A program made the translations under genes and the position numbers. From the NCBI GenBank assembly GCA_030674185.1, contig CM060315.1:87048079-87112078 (forward strand): a stretch of 64,000 bases of DNA, written 5' to 3'. Positions within the stretch are counted from its first letter, which is position 1. Each line of letters starts with the position of its first letter. The DNA is from Monoplex corrugatus (taxonomy: Eukaryota; Mollusca; Gastropoda; Littorinimorpha; Ranellidae). A model generated the notes under the pieces. The model saw only the letters and a list, made by a program, of their open reading frames with translations. It did no database searches and had not been told where the DNA came from. This document shows positions 12,060-23,875 of this stretch, one piece after another.

Positions 12060-12600
12060 AATTGCTATTCTTTAAAGCCCAGCCGACTGCACAGAGCCAT
12101 ATCAGGGCTGTCGCCGCTTCGAAACATACAAAACTTCAACAGGAAAAAAAAGAAAATTAAGTACACATACCAATGCATTTGCGCACTTAATTTAAGGACA
12201 TGCCCTTGGCGTTGACCACTCCGTCCAATTTATCGCACAGGGGATTTAAAAAACGTCTGAGTACAAATTTAAGCGTACCTCAGGACACCAAAACACATAT
12301 ACAAACGGGCATAAATTACCTAAAATTGCTTCCGCATATCTCACCTCCCTAGAGCCAAAAATACACTTAACACGTGTACCAAATTATCAATCCTAAGAAA
12401 AAGTATGTACGACTTTATCGAACACATACAGATGAATGGATCGCAAGGCAGAAAATAAAAGGAAGAAATGACAGAAAGCAAAGGAACAAGGCAGAAACAA
12501 AAAGTGACAGAACAGAGGAAATGTCTAGCACAGAATTTCCAGAAGGTGGGGATACTATTTAAACTGAAAGAGCTCCCAGCATCTCCACAGGGAGAGAGCA
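12060..12600 (-). mobile_element. Unit-530, copy 2
   Basis: Collinear with copy 1 from the tail (aaagcccagccgactgcaca on the plus strand) to the head (gaaagagctcccagcatctc). Confidence 0.75.
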
Positions 12601-12693
12601 AAAACGAAAGCACAGCAATTTATCTGTTTATTACAGAGAAAGACATGCCGAGGCAGGCAGCAAGACAGAGCGTTGAACAGTAAACAATCTAAC

Positions 12694-13374
12694 TTAACCC
12701 TTTCAGTCCTTCACCCTATCACCAGCCTCCTTCATTATCAGCCATGACAGCAAAGCAAAAACTTAACCCTTTGACCCCTCACCATATCCACCACTTTCCC
12801 ACATTATGAATCATGACAGCAAAGCAAAACCTGAACCTTTTGTTCCCTAACCCTATACACCAGCTGCCCGCATTATCATCCAAAACTTAAACTTAACCGT
12901 TTCACACCCTCCTGTATCCACCAGCTTCCTACAGAAAGTTGGTGTGTCTGGTGTTAAACAGGAAGTGAAAAGGTTCTGATTGTTCAGCTAGGTGGACGGG
13001 TTGAACGAGTGAAAGGTAATGTTTATGCAGCTGGTGGATAGGATGAGGAAATGACAGGGTCAAGTTTCTGCATATGGTGTAGAGGGAGGCAATCCTCTGG
13101 GGAACTGCTGACGGAGGGAGACGAGATGACAGAGGGAGACAGAGGGATGACAGAAAATAACGATGAACTGTTATCACTGCCAAATGGTCAAACAAACCAT
13201 ATGCAGAGACCAAGGCTTTAGAACACAACGGACAGAACTGGAGGAATCTCGTCAACAGTTCTTCCGTGCGGTGCCCAATTGCTCTGCATGGACATAAGAA
13301 CGAAGAAGAAAGGATGAGAGTTAAAAGTTATGTTTTCGCAACTGGTGGATAGGGCGAGGGAGTGAAAAGGTTAA
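12694..13374. mobile_element. piggyBac-like MITE with subterminal tandem repeats
   Basis: Bounded by TTAA (12694-12697 and 13371-13374). The left arm has four head-to-tail units of about 61-69 bp starting ttaaccctttgacccctcac or a variant (12694, 12763, 12832, 12893). The right arm holds inverted related units ending gagtgaaaaggttaa. TTAA followed by CCCTTT is the usual end of piggyBac-type elements. No transposase is present. Confidence 0.6.
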
Positions 13375-13600
13375 GAATTAGATTCGAATTGTAATACGAA
13401 GCCGAAGATAAGAAATACGATGACAATTTAAAAAAACAGACAGACGGAGGGAGCGAAAGATGAGATCAGATCAAAGAGAAACTCACAACCATAGGAATGA
13501 AAAAGAGCTAGAAGCGGGGACCAATTAATTACGACACGAACAGCAACATATCAGATTCACCCAAGATACCAGTTAACTAATCTGATCTAGGCCAGGGGAG

Positions 13601-13815
13601 GGACAAAATGACAGACAGACACTCAGACAGAGACAGAGAGACAATGACAAACTGAGAGATAGCCAGGCAGACAGAGGGAGAAAAAGAGACCGAGACAGAG
13701 ACAGATAGAGAGAAAGCAAGAAAGAGAACTAGCGAGCGAGAGCGAGAGCGAGAGAGAGAGAGGGAGAGAGAGAAAGAGAGAGAAAGACCAAGAGAGAGAG
13801 ACCGAGAGAGAGAGA
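13601..13815. repeat. GA/GACA-rich tract abutting a LINE-C 3' end
   Basis: Purine-rich repeats ending directly at the antisense LINE-C tail. Confidence 0.9.
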
Positions 13816-14640
13816 CTTCAGACTTCAAAATTTTATTCCAGAAAGGCCATAGGCCCTACTGAAGGCGTGTTTATAAGTAAAATGAAATAATCAGATAGCA
13901 TATTGTGTAAGATTATTAATAAAAAAAAAATCCACAAAAATCATATCTTCCACTTGCCTGTATATGGTCATTCCACTTTTGCCATCTACAATCAATCGGT
14001 CTTTGCCGAAATAACAAATAAACTGTTTCTCAATGCCAACTCTTTGAAGAAAACAATCACCACCAAACCCATATTCATTCAGACATACGTATACTAGTTT
14101 CCCAATTCTTCTTACCTTTAAGTCTAGATAAAATAAGCGTTTTATAAGATTTTTTCGGCAGTCTAGTGTCTTCCGCATGCAGTAATTCTAACTAAAATTG
14201 AATACATCATACAACTGAATGAACAAACAATGGATATCTGTTCGTTTCTCCATATACTAAATCATAATATATGCCCTTATCAATTCCCAAAAATCTTTTC
14301 AAAGCAAATAAGTGTATAGTTTCACAATGCATAACTGCCTTATCTAATCCCCAAATTTCTGCTCCATAAAGCAAAATTGGCTGTATTTGTGAACAAATAT
14401 TTTGACAAGTAAATCAAATGAATTGTCATTCAATACATTCAATCTTTTCAGCACACATAATAATGCGCTTTTTTTTCCAAACTCCAATGTGCAGAAAAAT
14501 AAATGCCCAGATACCTACATACATTTACAACAGGCATAACCATATCATCGTACGCCCATCTCTCTCTAGCAGCTAAATATCCTTTCTTCCTAAATACGAT
14601 AACATTACTTTTATTCATATTTACCTTAATACAGACCGAC
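13816..14640 (-). pseudogene. LINE-C fragment, internally deleted
   Basis: On the minus strand: a tract like MNKSNVIVFRKKGYLAARER (near 14620) and a YLGIYFS motif, then further in QRVGIEKQFICYFGKDRLI, then the 3' tail. These align with the copy at 38775-40190. The zinc-knuckle segment present at 11003-11400 is missing. It carries the 36-bp minisatellite motif once (13962-13996), taken as the ancestral state. Confidence 0.75.
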
Positions 14641-15445
14641 AGACAGATACACAGAGTCAAAGACGGAGGGAGGAATATTGGAGTTGGATGGTAATTGCCC
14701 TTCATGAAGGGCTCTGCTGACGGGGGCGGCCCAATGGAACTAATCCAAATGGCACAACACCCTCTAGGACTGCTTTCACTGACTCCTGTCCGTGTGGGAC
14801 GCAGCTTTACAAACGCTTGGCTTATCGGTTCTGCACGGTTAGCTACATGTCTGGCAGATATGGTGCCTGGACAAAACGTTAGTGATGTTGTGGCTGCCGG
14901 TTCATGATCCTGCTGAAGGTCAAGGAACTGACAAAGTGTATCACTAAGTGGCCAAGACCTGGACTGACGGTGTGAGACATCTGGTATCATTTTACATGGA
15001 CTGACGGTGTGAGACATCTGGTATCATTTTACATGGACTGACAGTGTGAGACATCTGGTATCATTTTACAAACTTGGACGAACAGTCGAAACGAATGAGC
15101 AATCGTGCTGATTCCTTTCATGCAGCATTTGAGTGGTCTCCATCCCAACATCACCAATGTATTCACATTAACCCACACGCTTGCAGAAAAGACGGACAGA
15201 GACTGAGTTTGTAGTTCACTGGGGGAACACAGATCATCCACTCCTAGTAGAGAAGTGAGCAGATAGGGAGAAGATATCCAATTAACTGGCATGAAGCAGC
15301 AGTTTATGACCGGTAAAAGGGACATATTCAACTACACGGACAGCAGTGGACTTGACTGTCAGCCTGTACTGGTTTGACAACTCTACAATCTGCTGACTAC
15401 AAACTTCTTCAGTTGTAGACTGGTTGAAACACTCTGTTAATACCA
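14641..15445. repeat. Unclassified sequence with a 37-bp x 3 tandem repeat (14961-15070)
   Basis: Three units of ggactgacggtgtgagacat then ctggtatcattttacat. No coding or family match in the rest. Confidence 0.7.
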
Positions 15446-15500
15446 AAGTAGTCGTTCGTTCTTTGATTTCATGTCCTTTCACTACGAGTGATAATAGACG
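15446..15500 (+). repeat. Retroelement 3'-end motif, copy 1
   Basis: Contains gttcgttctttgatttcatg followed by a stem-like tttcactacgagtgataata. Shared with 33221-33263 (minus strand) and 59869-59915. Confidence 0.6.
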
Positions 15501-15669
15501 ACATATACCAAAGTACGTAAATCTGTGGCTATGCATGTGTGTATATGCTGATATTCTGAGAGATTAGATAATTAAAACTACATTACTAATAACCTTATAA
15601 ACATGTGCATGCGTTGTACATTTTGATACATATTAGGGCGAGAGGGACCACCAATAAAATCAGTAAAAT

Positions 15670-16180
15670 CGGGTTGTAGTCCGAGTGGCACAGCAGTTGG
15701 CCGATTAAACTACTCATGCTTGAAACAATGGTTTGGTCCCTGTGTCCAGGACCTGTCTGTCGACAACCAGTATATCAGACACCTGATGCAGAATGAAGAA
15801 GCTGACGGACGACACAGTCAAGTGGGAAAGACGTCACATGTCCAATCAGAAAGTGTGAGTTCAATCCAGCTTGAGTACCTTTCGCATGGTGGGCATAGGG
15901 TGACGATGTTCCCACCTTCCCGGTCAGTATGTGTGTGTGTGTGAACCTCCCAGTGCCTAAACCCCTTTCACATACACACAAATGGAGAATTTCAAATATG
16001 CACGTTAAAAATCTTGTAAGTCCAGTCACTATCTGGTGACTTACGAAAACCTGCAAACAGGCAGCATGCATGCCCACCATAGACGGAGCATGCAGACTGT
16101 GCGGCAAAAATATCAAATGCGCAGTGTGGGCAAACAATGTGCATAACCGCATCTGATAGAAATCGTAAAAATCTATTCTA
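15670..16180 (+). mobile_element. SINE-3 copy 1
   Basis: A degraded tRNA-like head (gagtggcacagcagttggcc) is followed by a body with cccagtgcctaaaccccttt, gcacgttaaaaatcttgtaa and acaatgtgcataaccgcatc. The same order is found at 57040-57490. Matches a snail SINE type I recognise by these phrases. Confidence 0.65.
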
Positions 16181-16499
16181 AAAAAAAATTACTAACTTAT
16201 GAGCTGCATCACGAAACTGCTGCATCTCTAATGTAAATGTTTCTACCTAAAGATAAATTATACACATACAACACCATCTGTACTTGACATCAATTCAGAA
16301 AGTTTACGAAGTGAAGCTTAAGTGTGAATATTTTGGTCGAATAAAATTTTCTCGGATATTTTCGATGGAGGCAACAAAGCACAATATCCGCTTCGTCTTG
16401 TGTTGAGCGTTTACACAAGTGACACAATATTTCACGGTTCTCTGTTAGTTCTCAAAAACAATGGACACTGATAACTGATGCCCCAAGTCTATACGTGAA
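16181..16499. other. No feature recognised
   Basis: AT-rich; no coding signal. Confidence 0.5.
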
Positions 16500-17000
16500 A
16501 AGGATGGCGGGACAGACAGATGGACGGAAAGACAAAGACAAACAAAGAGAAAGAGACAACACCGGCAGGGACGACAGTAAGTGGCTGAATAAATGGATGA
16601 ATGGATGGACGGACTTAAAAAAGGATACACAGGCTTGAAGACAGAGAAAGACGTATGGACGGACAAACGGACCAAATGATTGATGGATGGACACACAGCC
16701 AGGAAGGTGGATGGACAGATTGATGGGCGGTGGGTACATGAATGCATAGATGTAAAAGACGGGAAGCGAAGGGGAAGCGAAGGAAGGGTAAGCAGGAAGG
16801 GAAGATGGGTGACACACAGACAGACAGACAGACAGAGACAGAGAAAAAGAGAGGGAGAATGACAGAGAGAGACAAAAAATGTGAGAGAGAGACAGACAGG
16901 CAGAGAGAGACAGAGACAGAACAAGAGAGAGAGGGGGGAGAGAACAGAGAGTGAGAACGAGGGAGAAGAGAGAGTTGGACAGACAGACAGACAGACGGAT
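16500..17000. repeat. GA/GACA/GGAT-rich low-complexity tract within GPCR intron 1
   Basis: T-poor purine-rich repeats. Long Ser/Leu/Cys-rich minus-strand frames here are compositional. Confidence 0.85.
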
Positions 17001-17159
17001 GACCAAAGAAACAGCAGACAGGAACACAAAAAGACGCAAGAAAATGAAAACACGCACACACAGACAGTAAGACCAACACACGCACATACACTCATCCTTC
17101 CCCACTACCCACCCAACTTCTACCTCCCCCCTCCCCCCACACACATATAAACGAACAAA

Positions 17160-17179
17160 TAAACATCCATAACACTCAC
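17160..17179 (-). other. Splice donor and start of GPCR intron 1
   Basis: On the minus strand the exon reads ...GTGCAG and the intron begins gtgagtgttatgg. The match to the metazoan donor consensus is near perfect. It falls where the transmembrane homology stops, which supports a genuine exon boundary. Confidence 0.8.
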
Positions 17180-17647
17180 CTGCACGTATTTCACAATCTT
17201 GCACATCTCTAGCCCCAGGTGCCACACGCCGAAGAAATCCTCAGCGGCCGTGGGCGGCAGGCAGATGAGCACCACAAGCAGGTCCGCCACCGCCAGGTTC
17301 ACCAAGAAGATATTGGTGACGCTGCGCATACGGGGATTCCGCCATACGGCGAAACAGACGAGGCAATTGCCGCCGAGACCCACCACGAACACGACGACGA
17401 AAAGCACCACGAAAATCCAGCTGAAGACCACTGTGACAACAGGCTTGTTATAGTCGTAATCAACGTCGTCGTAGTAGTAGTTGGGACTGTAGTTGTCACT
17501 GGTGGTGGTGGTGATAAGGGTGCTGTTGCTGTTGGTGGTGGTGATGTTGAAGAGGGCGATTGTGGGCTTGGGGGTGGGCATGGTGGTGGGAGGGAGGGTG
17601 GTGAGCCCGGGTGTGGTGGTGTTGAGGTAGGGGTCGCTGTATTCCAT
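17180..17647 (-). CDS. First coding exon of a class A neuropeptide GPCR (orexin/allatotropin-receptor-like), partial
   Basis: Encodes 156 residues of a rhodopsin-class receptor: extracellular tail, TM1, TM2 and the start of TM3. The tail is Thr-rich with four N-glycosylation sequons (N9, N34, N41, N52) and a Tyr/Asp-rich stretch (57-66). TM1 is about residues 70-97 with the GN motif (N94). TM2 is about 110-133 with the LAVAD motif (D122). W142 lies in extracellular loop 1 and C149 is the disulphide Cys at the top of TM3. The exon ends in CAG followed by gtgagt, a strong donor at phase 0. The start is the ATG at 17647; the frame is open upstream to 17770 through a polyQ stretch but without an ATG. 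The motifs and the exon end just after TM3 begins resemble orexin, allatotropin and NPFF receptors. Ligand class is uncertain. TM3-TM7 exons are not seen in 1-17179 and probably lie outside the window. Confidence 0.82.
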
Positions 17648-17867
17648 CGTTTCCAAGGAAAGTTGGAATCGTTGTTGTTGTTGCTGTTGTTGTTGTTGTT
17701 GTTGACGACGATGATGATGATGATGCTGAAGGCGTGGTGAGGAGGAAGACAGTAGTTGTGGAAATATCAAAGGGACGACACCAAACAGACAACCCCTTGA
17801 CGGCCAGAGTCTGATGGGAGGAGTATGGAATAATATTCACACTGATATATCGTTCTTATTTTGTTGT

Positions 17868-17899
<32 letters not shown>

Positions 17900-18010
17900 T
17901 TGATGCTGTTGATAATGCTGTTGTTGTTGTTGTTGATGCTGTTGATGACGCTGTTGGTGATGATGATGATGGTGATGATGACGCTGTTGTTGCTTCTGTT
18001 GTTATGTATT
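17648..18010 (-). repeat. CAA/CAG-rich 5' leader of the GPCR exon
   Basis: On the minus strand this is rich in CAA, CAG and CAT triplets, mainly at 17668-17720 and 17855-18000. Read in frame with the receptor, the nearer block would give His5 and Gln11 tracts, but no ATG precedes them in frame. It is better taken as 5' UTR or promoter-proximal microsatellite. Length polymorphism is likely. Confidence 0.6.
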
Positions 18011-20250
18011 GATCATTAGGAAATAACCTTCACGCTTTGCTTCCCTGGTGCTGTTACTCTTGCTTCATGTGTTGTTGTGCTGATGTTGTTATTGTTCGTG
18101 TCGCCAAAGCCGTTGTTGCAAGCTTTTTTTCTGAAAGGCTTCAACTCTCAGAGAGAAGTCTATAGCTTCTAATTCGAGGGAATTTATTCAAAACACACAG
18201 ACCACCAGAATGCGTCGTAGTAATCTTTTCAACAAGAATCACTCGTATGCCATGGATACCTTTAACGCACAGAGTCCGTGATGCCACCACCACCAGCAGA
18301 AACCACACCAATACGCTGAGTCCCCCCTCACGGATGCTGTGAGAGAGACAGTACAAACCTTGTCGCACACAAAGTCTTCGGTGATAATACACTGACACCA
18401 GTAGTCTCTGGTTAGCGCTAAAGTGACTCTGAGCAATAGAATTCCAGAATCCAGTTACTTCAACGCGAACTACTTGCGCGCAGTTAACGAACTGACCAAA
18501 AAATAGTCAAAACTGGTGCGATTACAAGAACAGATTCTTCAGCCCGCAACCATTTTTCATGGTAGGTGAGTCAAATCTGCTGACAGAAGAATCAGTTCGA
18601 TGGTCGGAGGGACATACGAACACCATGAAAACACCACAGTCACCCCCGCCACTAAGCTGGAAATGATGAGTACTTTTTTGTACACAGTCACTGTGAATTT
18701 TTTTAAAATCCGAAGCTCCAGGCAGACTGTTTCAAAACCCACAATGATAATCAACCAGCAGTGACACTGACCTGTTAAGAAATCACGTCATTATAACCCG
18801 TCTGTAACGCGCACTGACCGTTACAATAAGTCGAACCAGTTCTTGATTAATCAAACGTGCACAGAAAGTTTTTGTTGTTGTTGTTGTTGTTGTTTTCTAA
18901 TGAGACGCCTCAATGCGCAGCACACAATTTGGCCTACATCCCCCCTGAACGCAGATCTCTCAAGCGCACCAAGATCGCTAACAATTATCTGAAGTTGCGC
19001 CTGTTTTGTTTTCGCGAATTAAACACGCGATCTCATTCTATTTTCGTGTTTTATGTTTTCTGTTTAATTTACTGCTGATCTTTTTTTTTTTTATGACCAA
19101 TTCATTTCAACGCAACGCAGCGGCGATTCTCTCAAAAACGACGACACCTTCAAAACGCCAACAACACTACGATTCCTAATTGCGTACACGTGCACAGCCA
19201 CCAGCCAGTCGTCGCTTTCAGTGCCTACACATCACTGGCAGTAGAGCAACGGAACGAATCACTCGGAAGATCGTTCTGTGACCAACGCGCGAACATTCCC
19301 CACCAACACAGCAATTTCTGATCGCTCACATGCGCACGAGCTGCTCGCTTGAAATACCTTTATCCTTCAAGGCAAAGTTAAACCAAGACCATACTCGCCA
19401 TCCTCACAAACGTGCAACTTTGTTTTTATTATTGCTGTTATTATTATTGTTGTTGTTGGTGGTGGTGGTGTTGTTTTCTTCTTCTATTTCTTCTTCTTTT
19501 TCTTCTTTTTCTTCTTCTTCTTCTTCTTCTTATTATTATTATTATTATTATTCCAGGTTCGCCACACCTAGTCAGCTGGAAATGTCTCGCTAAGGGGTAT
19601 CGAAATCCACCATTAACAAAACCGTGTAGGCACGCACAGGTTATTCACCTCATTTACCACCTGCAAAATAGTACTTCAATCAATACATCGCCCACTGCAA
19701 ACCTACTCTGATTTCAGTTCACAGGTATCGCTCGCTAAGTACAGAATAAACAAAAACGCTGATCACTTGAAGGCGTATACAGTGATGAGTGTCGCGATAA
19801 GGATTGAATAATGAGTTTTCTTGTGCTCTAATTTCCTAGTAGCAAGGCAACAAGTGTCTAATATTTATACAGAAATCCTTCCCCGCACAATTTCTTACTA
19901 TTGATGTGTCCAGGCTACAGAGTTAAAAAAAAAACGACAGCCATGGAGAGATTTGTCCCGTGCATTTATTTGTCAAAAGACCTGAAATTCAACAGTTGGC
20001 CAGTGACCGGTTTCACCACAAATCCAATTGGGAAACGGATTTTGAAGTCACTCCCAAACGGTTGCTCGCAGCAACGCGATGACGTCGGTTTATGGACCTC
20101 GAGCTTTAAACCGTTGTCCAACGTGTACCGGCTCCTGTGTCATGTCACTGACAAGAAATGCACACGGAGCCTGGCTAAGTCCAGCTCGGAGCCAGTTTGA
20201 CACCAATCGTCCGACACTATTGTCCAAACACTCCCGGCGATTAATAATGT
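18010..20250. other. Unannotated DNA upstream of the GPCR exon
   Basis: No gene or repeat family was recognised apart from a GTT run (18868-18893) and a TTG/TTC/TTA triplet tract (19427-19553). The sequence is mostly non-repetitive, so it may hold the receptor promoter and 5' UTR exons (minus strand). No core promoter could be assigned with confidence. Confidence 0.4.
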
Positions 20251-20252
20251 CG

Positions 20253-20505
20253 TTTGGTGGGTGGGGGTGGTGGCTGATTTCTGTATATCGTGGTGGGTTG
20301 GGTGGTGACTGATTTCTATATATCGTGGTGGGTGGGGGTGGTGGCTGATTTCTATATATCGTGGTGGGTGGTGGTGGTGACTGATTTCTATATATCGTGG
20401 TGGGTGGTGGTGGTGACTGATTTCTATATATCGTGGTGGGTGGGGGTGGTGGCTGATTTCTATATATCGTGGTGGGTGGGGTGTGGTGGCTGATTTCTAT
20501 ATATC
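20253..20505. repeat. 36-bp minisatellite, about 7 copies
   Basis: The unit contains gatttctatatatcgtgg followed by a GGTGG-rich half. Copies differ by G/T changes in the GGTGG half. Because 36 is a multiple of three, a minus-strand frame stays open as a Pro-rich 12-residue repeat; I do not regard this as a gene. Confidence 0.85.
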
Positions 20506-20579
20506 GCCGCCTCCAGACCTTAGAAACCAAAGGCGGAGTTGCCCGTCATATCCTCTTCCACAGGCAGACAGGGCCAATG

Positions 20580-20733
20580 GACGGCGCGGCACAATTAACA
20601 AATAAAACACAAAAGCAGGACAGAAACAGAATGTCGTGTGATCACACGAACTGCAGACAAAATTTCCGACGCAGAAAGAAAAGAGCAAGGAGGCGCTGTC
20701 GTGTCCGGCTCGTCCTGAGAATGAAACTGCCAG
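20580..20733 (+). other. Possible first coding exon with splice donor (unrecognised)
   Basis: An open frame starts at an ATG at 20580, with a second in-frame ATG at 20631, and runs to about 20731, where the sequence reads CTGCCAG then gtaagttttt, a textbook donor. The second half is very basic (an RRRKKRARRR stretch). No domain is recognised. It lies about 2.9 kb upstream of the GPCR exon on the opposite strand, so a divergent gene start is possible. Chance occurrence is also possible. Confidence 0.2.
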
Positions 20734-20740
20734 GTAAGTT

Positions 20741-20770
20741 TTTTTGTTGTTGTTGTTGTTGTTGTTGTTG
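20741..20770. repeat. (GTT)n microsatellite
   Basis: GTT run just after the putative donor at 20733. Confidence 0.9.
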
Positions 20771-20964
20771 GTGGTCTGACGCCAATCGTCACCTGCACAC
20801 ACACACACAACGTAAGAAGTCATGCACGCAAGCGCAGGCAAGGAAACACACGTGCACCAACGCACGTGTGTAAAAGCAAACGCGCATGCACACACAAGAT
20901 GAATTTATTGTATAGGAAAGGGATATGAGTGGGGGGAAAAAACGCTGTACAAACAACCATACAT

Positions 20965-20975
20965 GTGCGCGCGCG

Positions 20976-21065
<90 letters not shown>

Positions 21066-21130
21066 CATACACATTGCACACGCACAAGCACACACACACA
21101 CACACAAACACACACACAAACACACACACA

Positions 21131-21200
<70 letters not shown>
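20965..21200. repeat. Compound GC/CA/CGCA microsatellite
   Basis: GC run, long CA, CGCA block, then CA with AAAC interruptions. Followed by an A-rich stretch (21380-21490) without recognisable content. Confidence 0.95.
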
Positions 21201-21537
21201 ACAGAATTGTTCACATCAAAAAGACAAAAAAACGGAAAGCCAAGACAAGACAAAACTTTTACCAAAGGCTAGACGTACAGTAAGCGACAAATGCTTCGTC
21301 ACATACAACCTTCGCCTTAAACAGAGAAAAAATAAGCTGATGACAACACAGGTTACATCTGATTACTATCAGATTACACAAGCAACATGAAAAAAAAAGA
21401 AAAACATGACCAAAAGAAACAAAGCAAAACAAAATCAAAAAACTGCAAGGAAGGAAAAAATCTGAAGAATAAGAAAGAAAAAAAATCAAATGTAAACATT
21501 TTAAAATTCAAATATAAATATACAGACGTGTACGTGT

Positions 21538-21543
21538 GCGCGC

Positions 21544-21606
<63 letters not shown>

Positions 21607-21668
21607 TGTGTACACATATATATATCCACATACATGTATCCATCTATATATATATATATATATGTATA
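21538..21668. repeat. (GC)n(GT)n(TA)n microsatellite at the 5' break of LINE-A
   Basis: The run leads without a stop into the LINE-A frame, so the apparent N-terminal Cys/Val and Tyr/Ile residues are not part of the LINE protein. Confidence 0.93.
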
Positions 21669-21674
21669 TATACA

Positions 21675-23253
21675 CATATATTGGCCAAATTTGGAATTGA
21701 TCCCTGGAGATACGGAACCTGAACCTCTGCTCAGCGAAGTTGATTCTGCCATTAAAGATCTAAAATGCAGAAAGTCTCCTGGTCTTGACAATATTCCTGG
21801 AGAGTTGTTGAAACACTCAGGTGATGGTGGACTCAAAGTAATGCATCACTTATGCTGCAAGATATGGAAGACTTGTCAGTGGCCTACAGACTGGAAGCTC
21901 CAAGAATTTGTCATGTTACATAAGAGTGGAAATGTCAAAGACTGCAACAATTATAGAACAATTGCACTGATCAGTCATGCCAGTAAAATACTGCTGATAA
22001 TAATTTTAAACAGGTTAAAGCCAAAAGTAGAGGAAGAGCTATCCGACTGTCAGGCAGGCTATAGGAAAAACAGGGGAACAATAGATATGCTGTTTGTACT
22101 CCAGATATTGATAGAAAAGATTAGAAACACAGACCAAGAGATGTTCATCGTTTTCATTGACTACAGCAAAGCATTTGATAGCGTGATTCACCAAAGTCTT
22201 TTCCACTTCATGATCAAAATGGGTTTTCCAAGACATCTGGTTTCCCTCATAGCTTCATTATATAATGATCAAAAAGCAACAATCAGATGGAATAATCAAA
22301 ACTGCAAATTTTTTAACATCACTAAAGGGGTAAGGCAAGGTTGCATCCTGTCTCCACATCTCTTCAGCATATACACTGAACATATCATGAGAGAAGCAGA
22401 CATAGAAGACATGGGAGTAAATATTGGTGGTAGAAACCTGTCAAATTTACGCTACGCAGATGACACAGGATTACTGGCAGACAACATTACAGGCTCTAGG
22501 AGGATCCTGTACAGGGTAGACCGGGTTGGAAAGGCAGCTGGGCTGGACTTAAATTCAAAGAAGACAAAGGTTATGCATGTTGCAGGCAAATATAACACTA
22601 GACAGGACCAGATCATGCTAAACCAAGTCCCTCTAGAAAATGTCAAGGATTTTAGATATTTAGGTTCAGTCAAGACACACGATGGAACATGCTCAAAAGA
22701 CATAAAGATGAGAATTGGAATGGCCAAGAACAGTATGGTTCAATTGAACAATATTTGGAAAGACCACAGCATAACAGCAGACCTTAAGATAAAACTCTTA
22801 AAATGTCTTGTCTGGCCAGTGATGTTATATGGCTGCGAGGCATGGACAATGAAGAAAGAGGATGAAAGACGAGTGGAAGCAGCAGAGCTGTGGTTTTACC
22901 GAAGACTGCTGAGGGTCAAATGGACGGATAGGCGCTCAAATGAAAGCATACTGAATGAGTTGGGTACTACACGCAAGCTTCTAGTACTCATACAACGGAG
23001 GAAACTGAAATATGTTGGACACGCAATCCGTAATGAGAGAACAGACTTGATGTCCACTGTCCTCCAAGGTAAAGTGGAAGGAAAGAGAAACAGAGGACGG
23101 CCACCTGCATCACTTGCTAGAAACATCACAAACATCAGTGGCAAGAAACTCCAGGAGGTGGTCAGACTTAGCCAAGATCGAGAGTGCTGGAGGCAACTTG
23201 TGAGGACATCATGTGCAGCGGCCAACACTGTTCCCGGTGACGCCGACAGGTGA
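21675..23253 (+). pseudogene. LINE-A (RTE/BovB-like) reverse transcriptase, 5'-truncated, frame intact
   Basis: About 525 codons of ORF2 without a stop. RT motifs in order: KSPGLDNIPGE (finger), YRTIALISHASKILL, FIDYSKAFDS (first catalytic Asp), GVRQGCILSPHLF, and YADD (22453-22464). Then the RTE-type C-terminus: YGCEAWTMKK, LWFYRRLLRVKWTDRRSNES, and a GRPP-containing basic tail ending at TGA 23251. The endonuclease domain is absent; the 5' break abuts a microsatellite. It would copy RNA into DNA at a nick if complete. There is no start codon of its own. A decayed relative lies at 31945-33000. Confidence 0.88.
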
Positions 23254-23390
23254 GACAGGTGAGACACACATATATGTATATATATATACACATTTATATA
23301 CACACATAGATATGCATATGCATACATATGTGCACCCTAGCACGTACACAAACACGTATGCGCGCGCGCGCGTGTGTGTGTGCGTGTCAT
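23254..23390. repeat. LINE-A tail and TA/CA/GC microsatellites
   Basis: The LINE ends in a short repeat (gtgagacag, gtgagacac), then TA, CA and GC/GT runs. Confidence 0.75.
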
Positions 23391-23590
23391 GGTTTCATGG
23401 TTTTGTACACATGCTCACGCAATCAACACATGCAAAAAGCATTCGTCCGTCACGCAACCGCACTGACTCCTTTCAACCAATGTCACTAAATAGATCACGA
23501 TATTAAATTCTTTTACATTTATTACTATTTACTTTCACACATCACACATACAACATTTATAACCACGCACCTTCACATTAACGTCTTTTT

Positions 23591-23625
23591 GTTTTGTTTT
23601 GTTTTGTTTTGTTTTGTTTTCTCCT
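23591..23625. repeat. (GTTTT)n microsatellite
   Basis: About six pentamer units, followed by a CT-rich stretch to 23710. Confidence 0.92.
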
Positions 23626-23875
23626 CCTTCTCCGTCTTCCGTTCCTCTTCTTCTCTTTCTCCCCTTTTTCTTCTCTTCTTTTTCTATTCCTTTTTCCTCT
23701 CTTCCAGTTCCTCTTTCAACACCACTCTTATACTTACAAGTAAAACCCCCAACCACAAAGTGTAGGGAACATTTCTCCTCAGAAACAGAAACCAAACATC
23801 CAATGGGAAAAAAACACAGGTACAACAGGATATCTACTATAAACACAATTTTGTCTCACAACTGTGGTTCACAGA

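Noticed and set aside
16445..17225. Ser/Leu/Cys-rich multipass membrane-like minus-strand frames
   Set aside because: Antisense of a GA/GACA-rich tract inside the GPCR intron; compositional hydrophobicity only.
17647..17770. PolyHis/polyGln N-terminus of the receptor
   Set aside because: The upstream frame has no ATG (the first codon at 17770 is TTG), so translation most likely starts at 17647.
20090..20530. Pro-rich minus-strand frame with a 12-residue repeat
   Set aside because: It is produced by the 36-bp minisatellite and its ends show no homology or splice signals.
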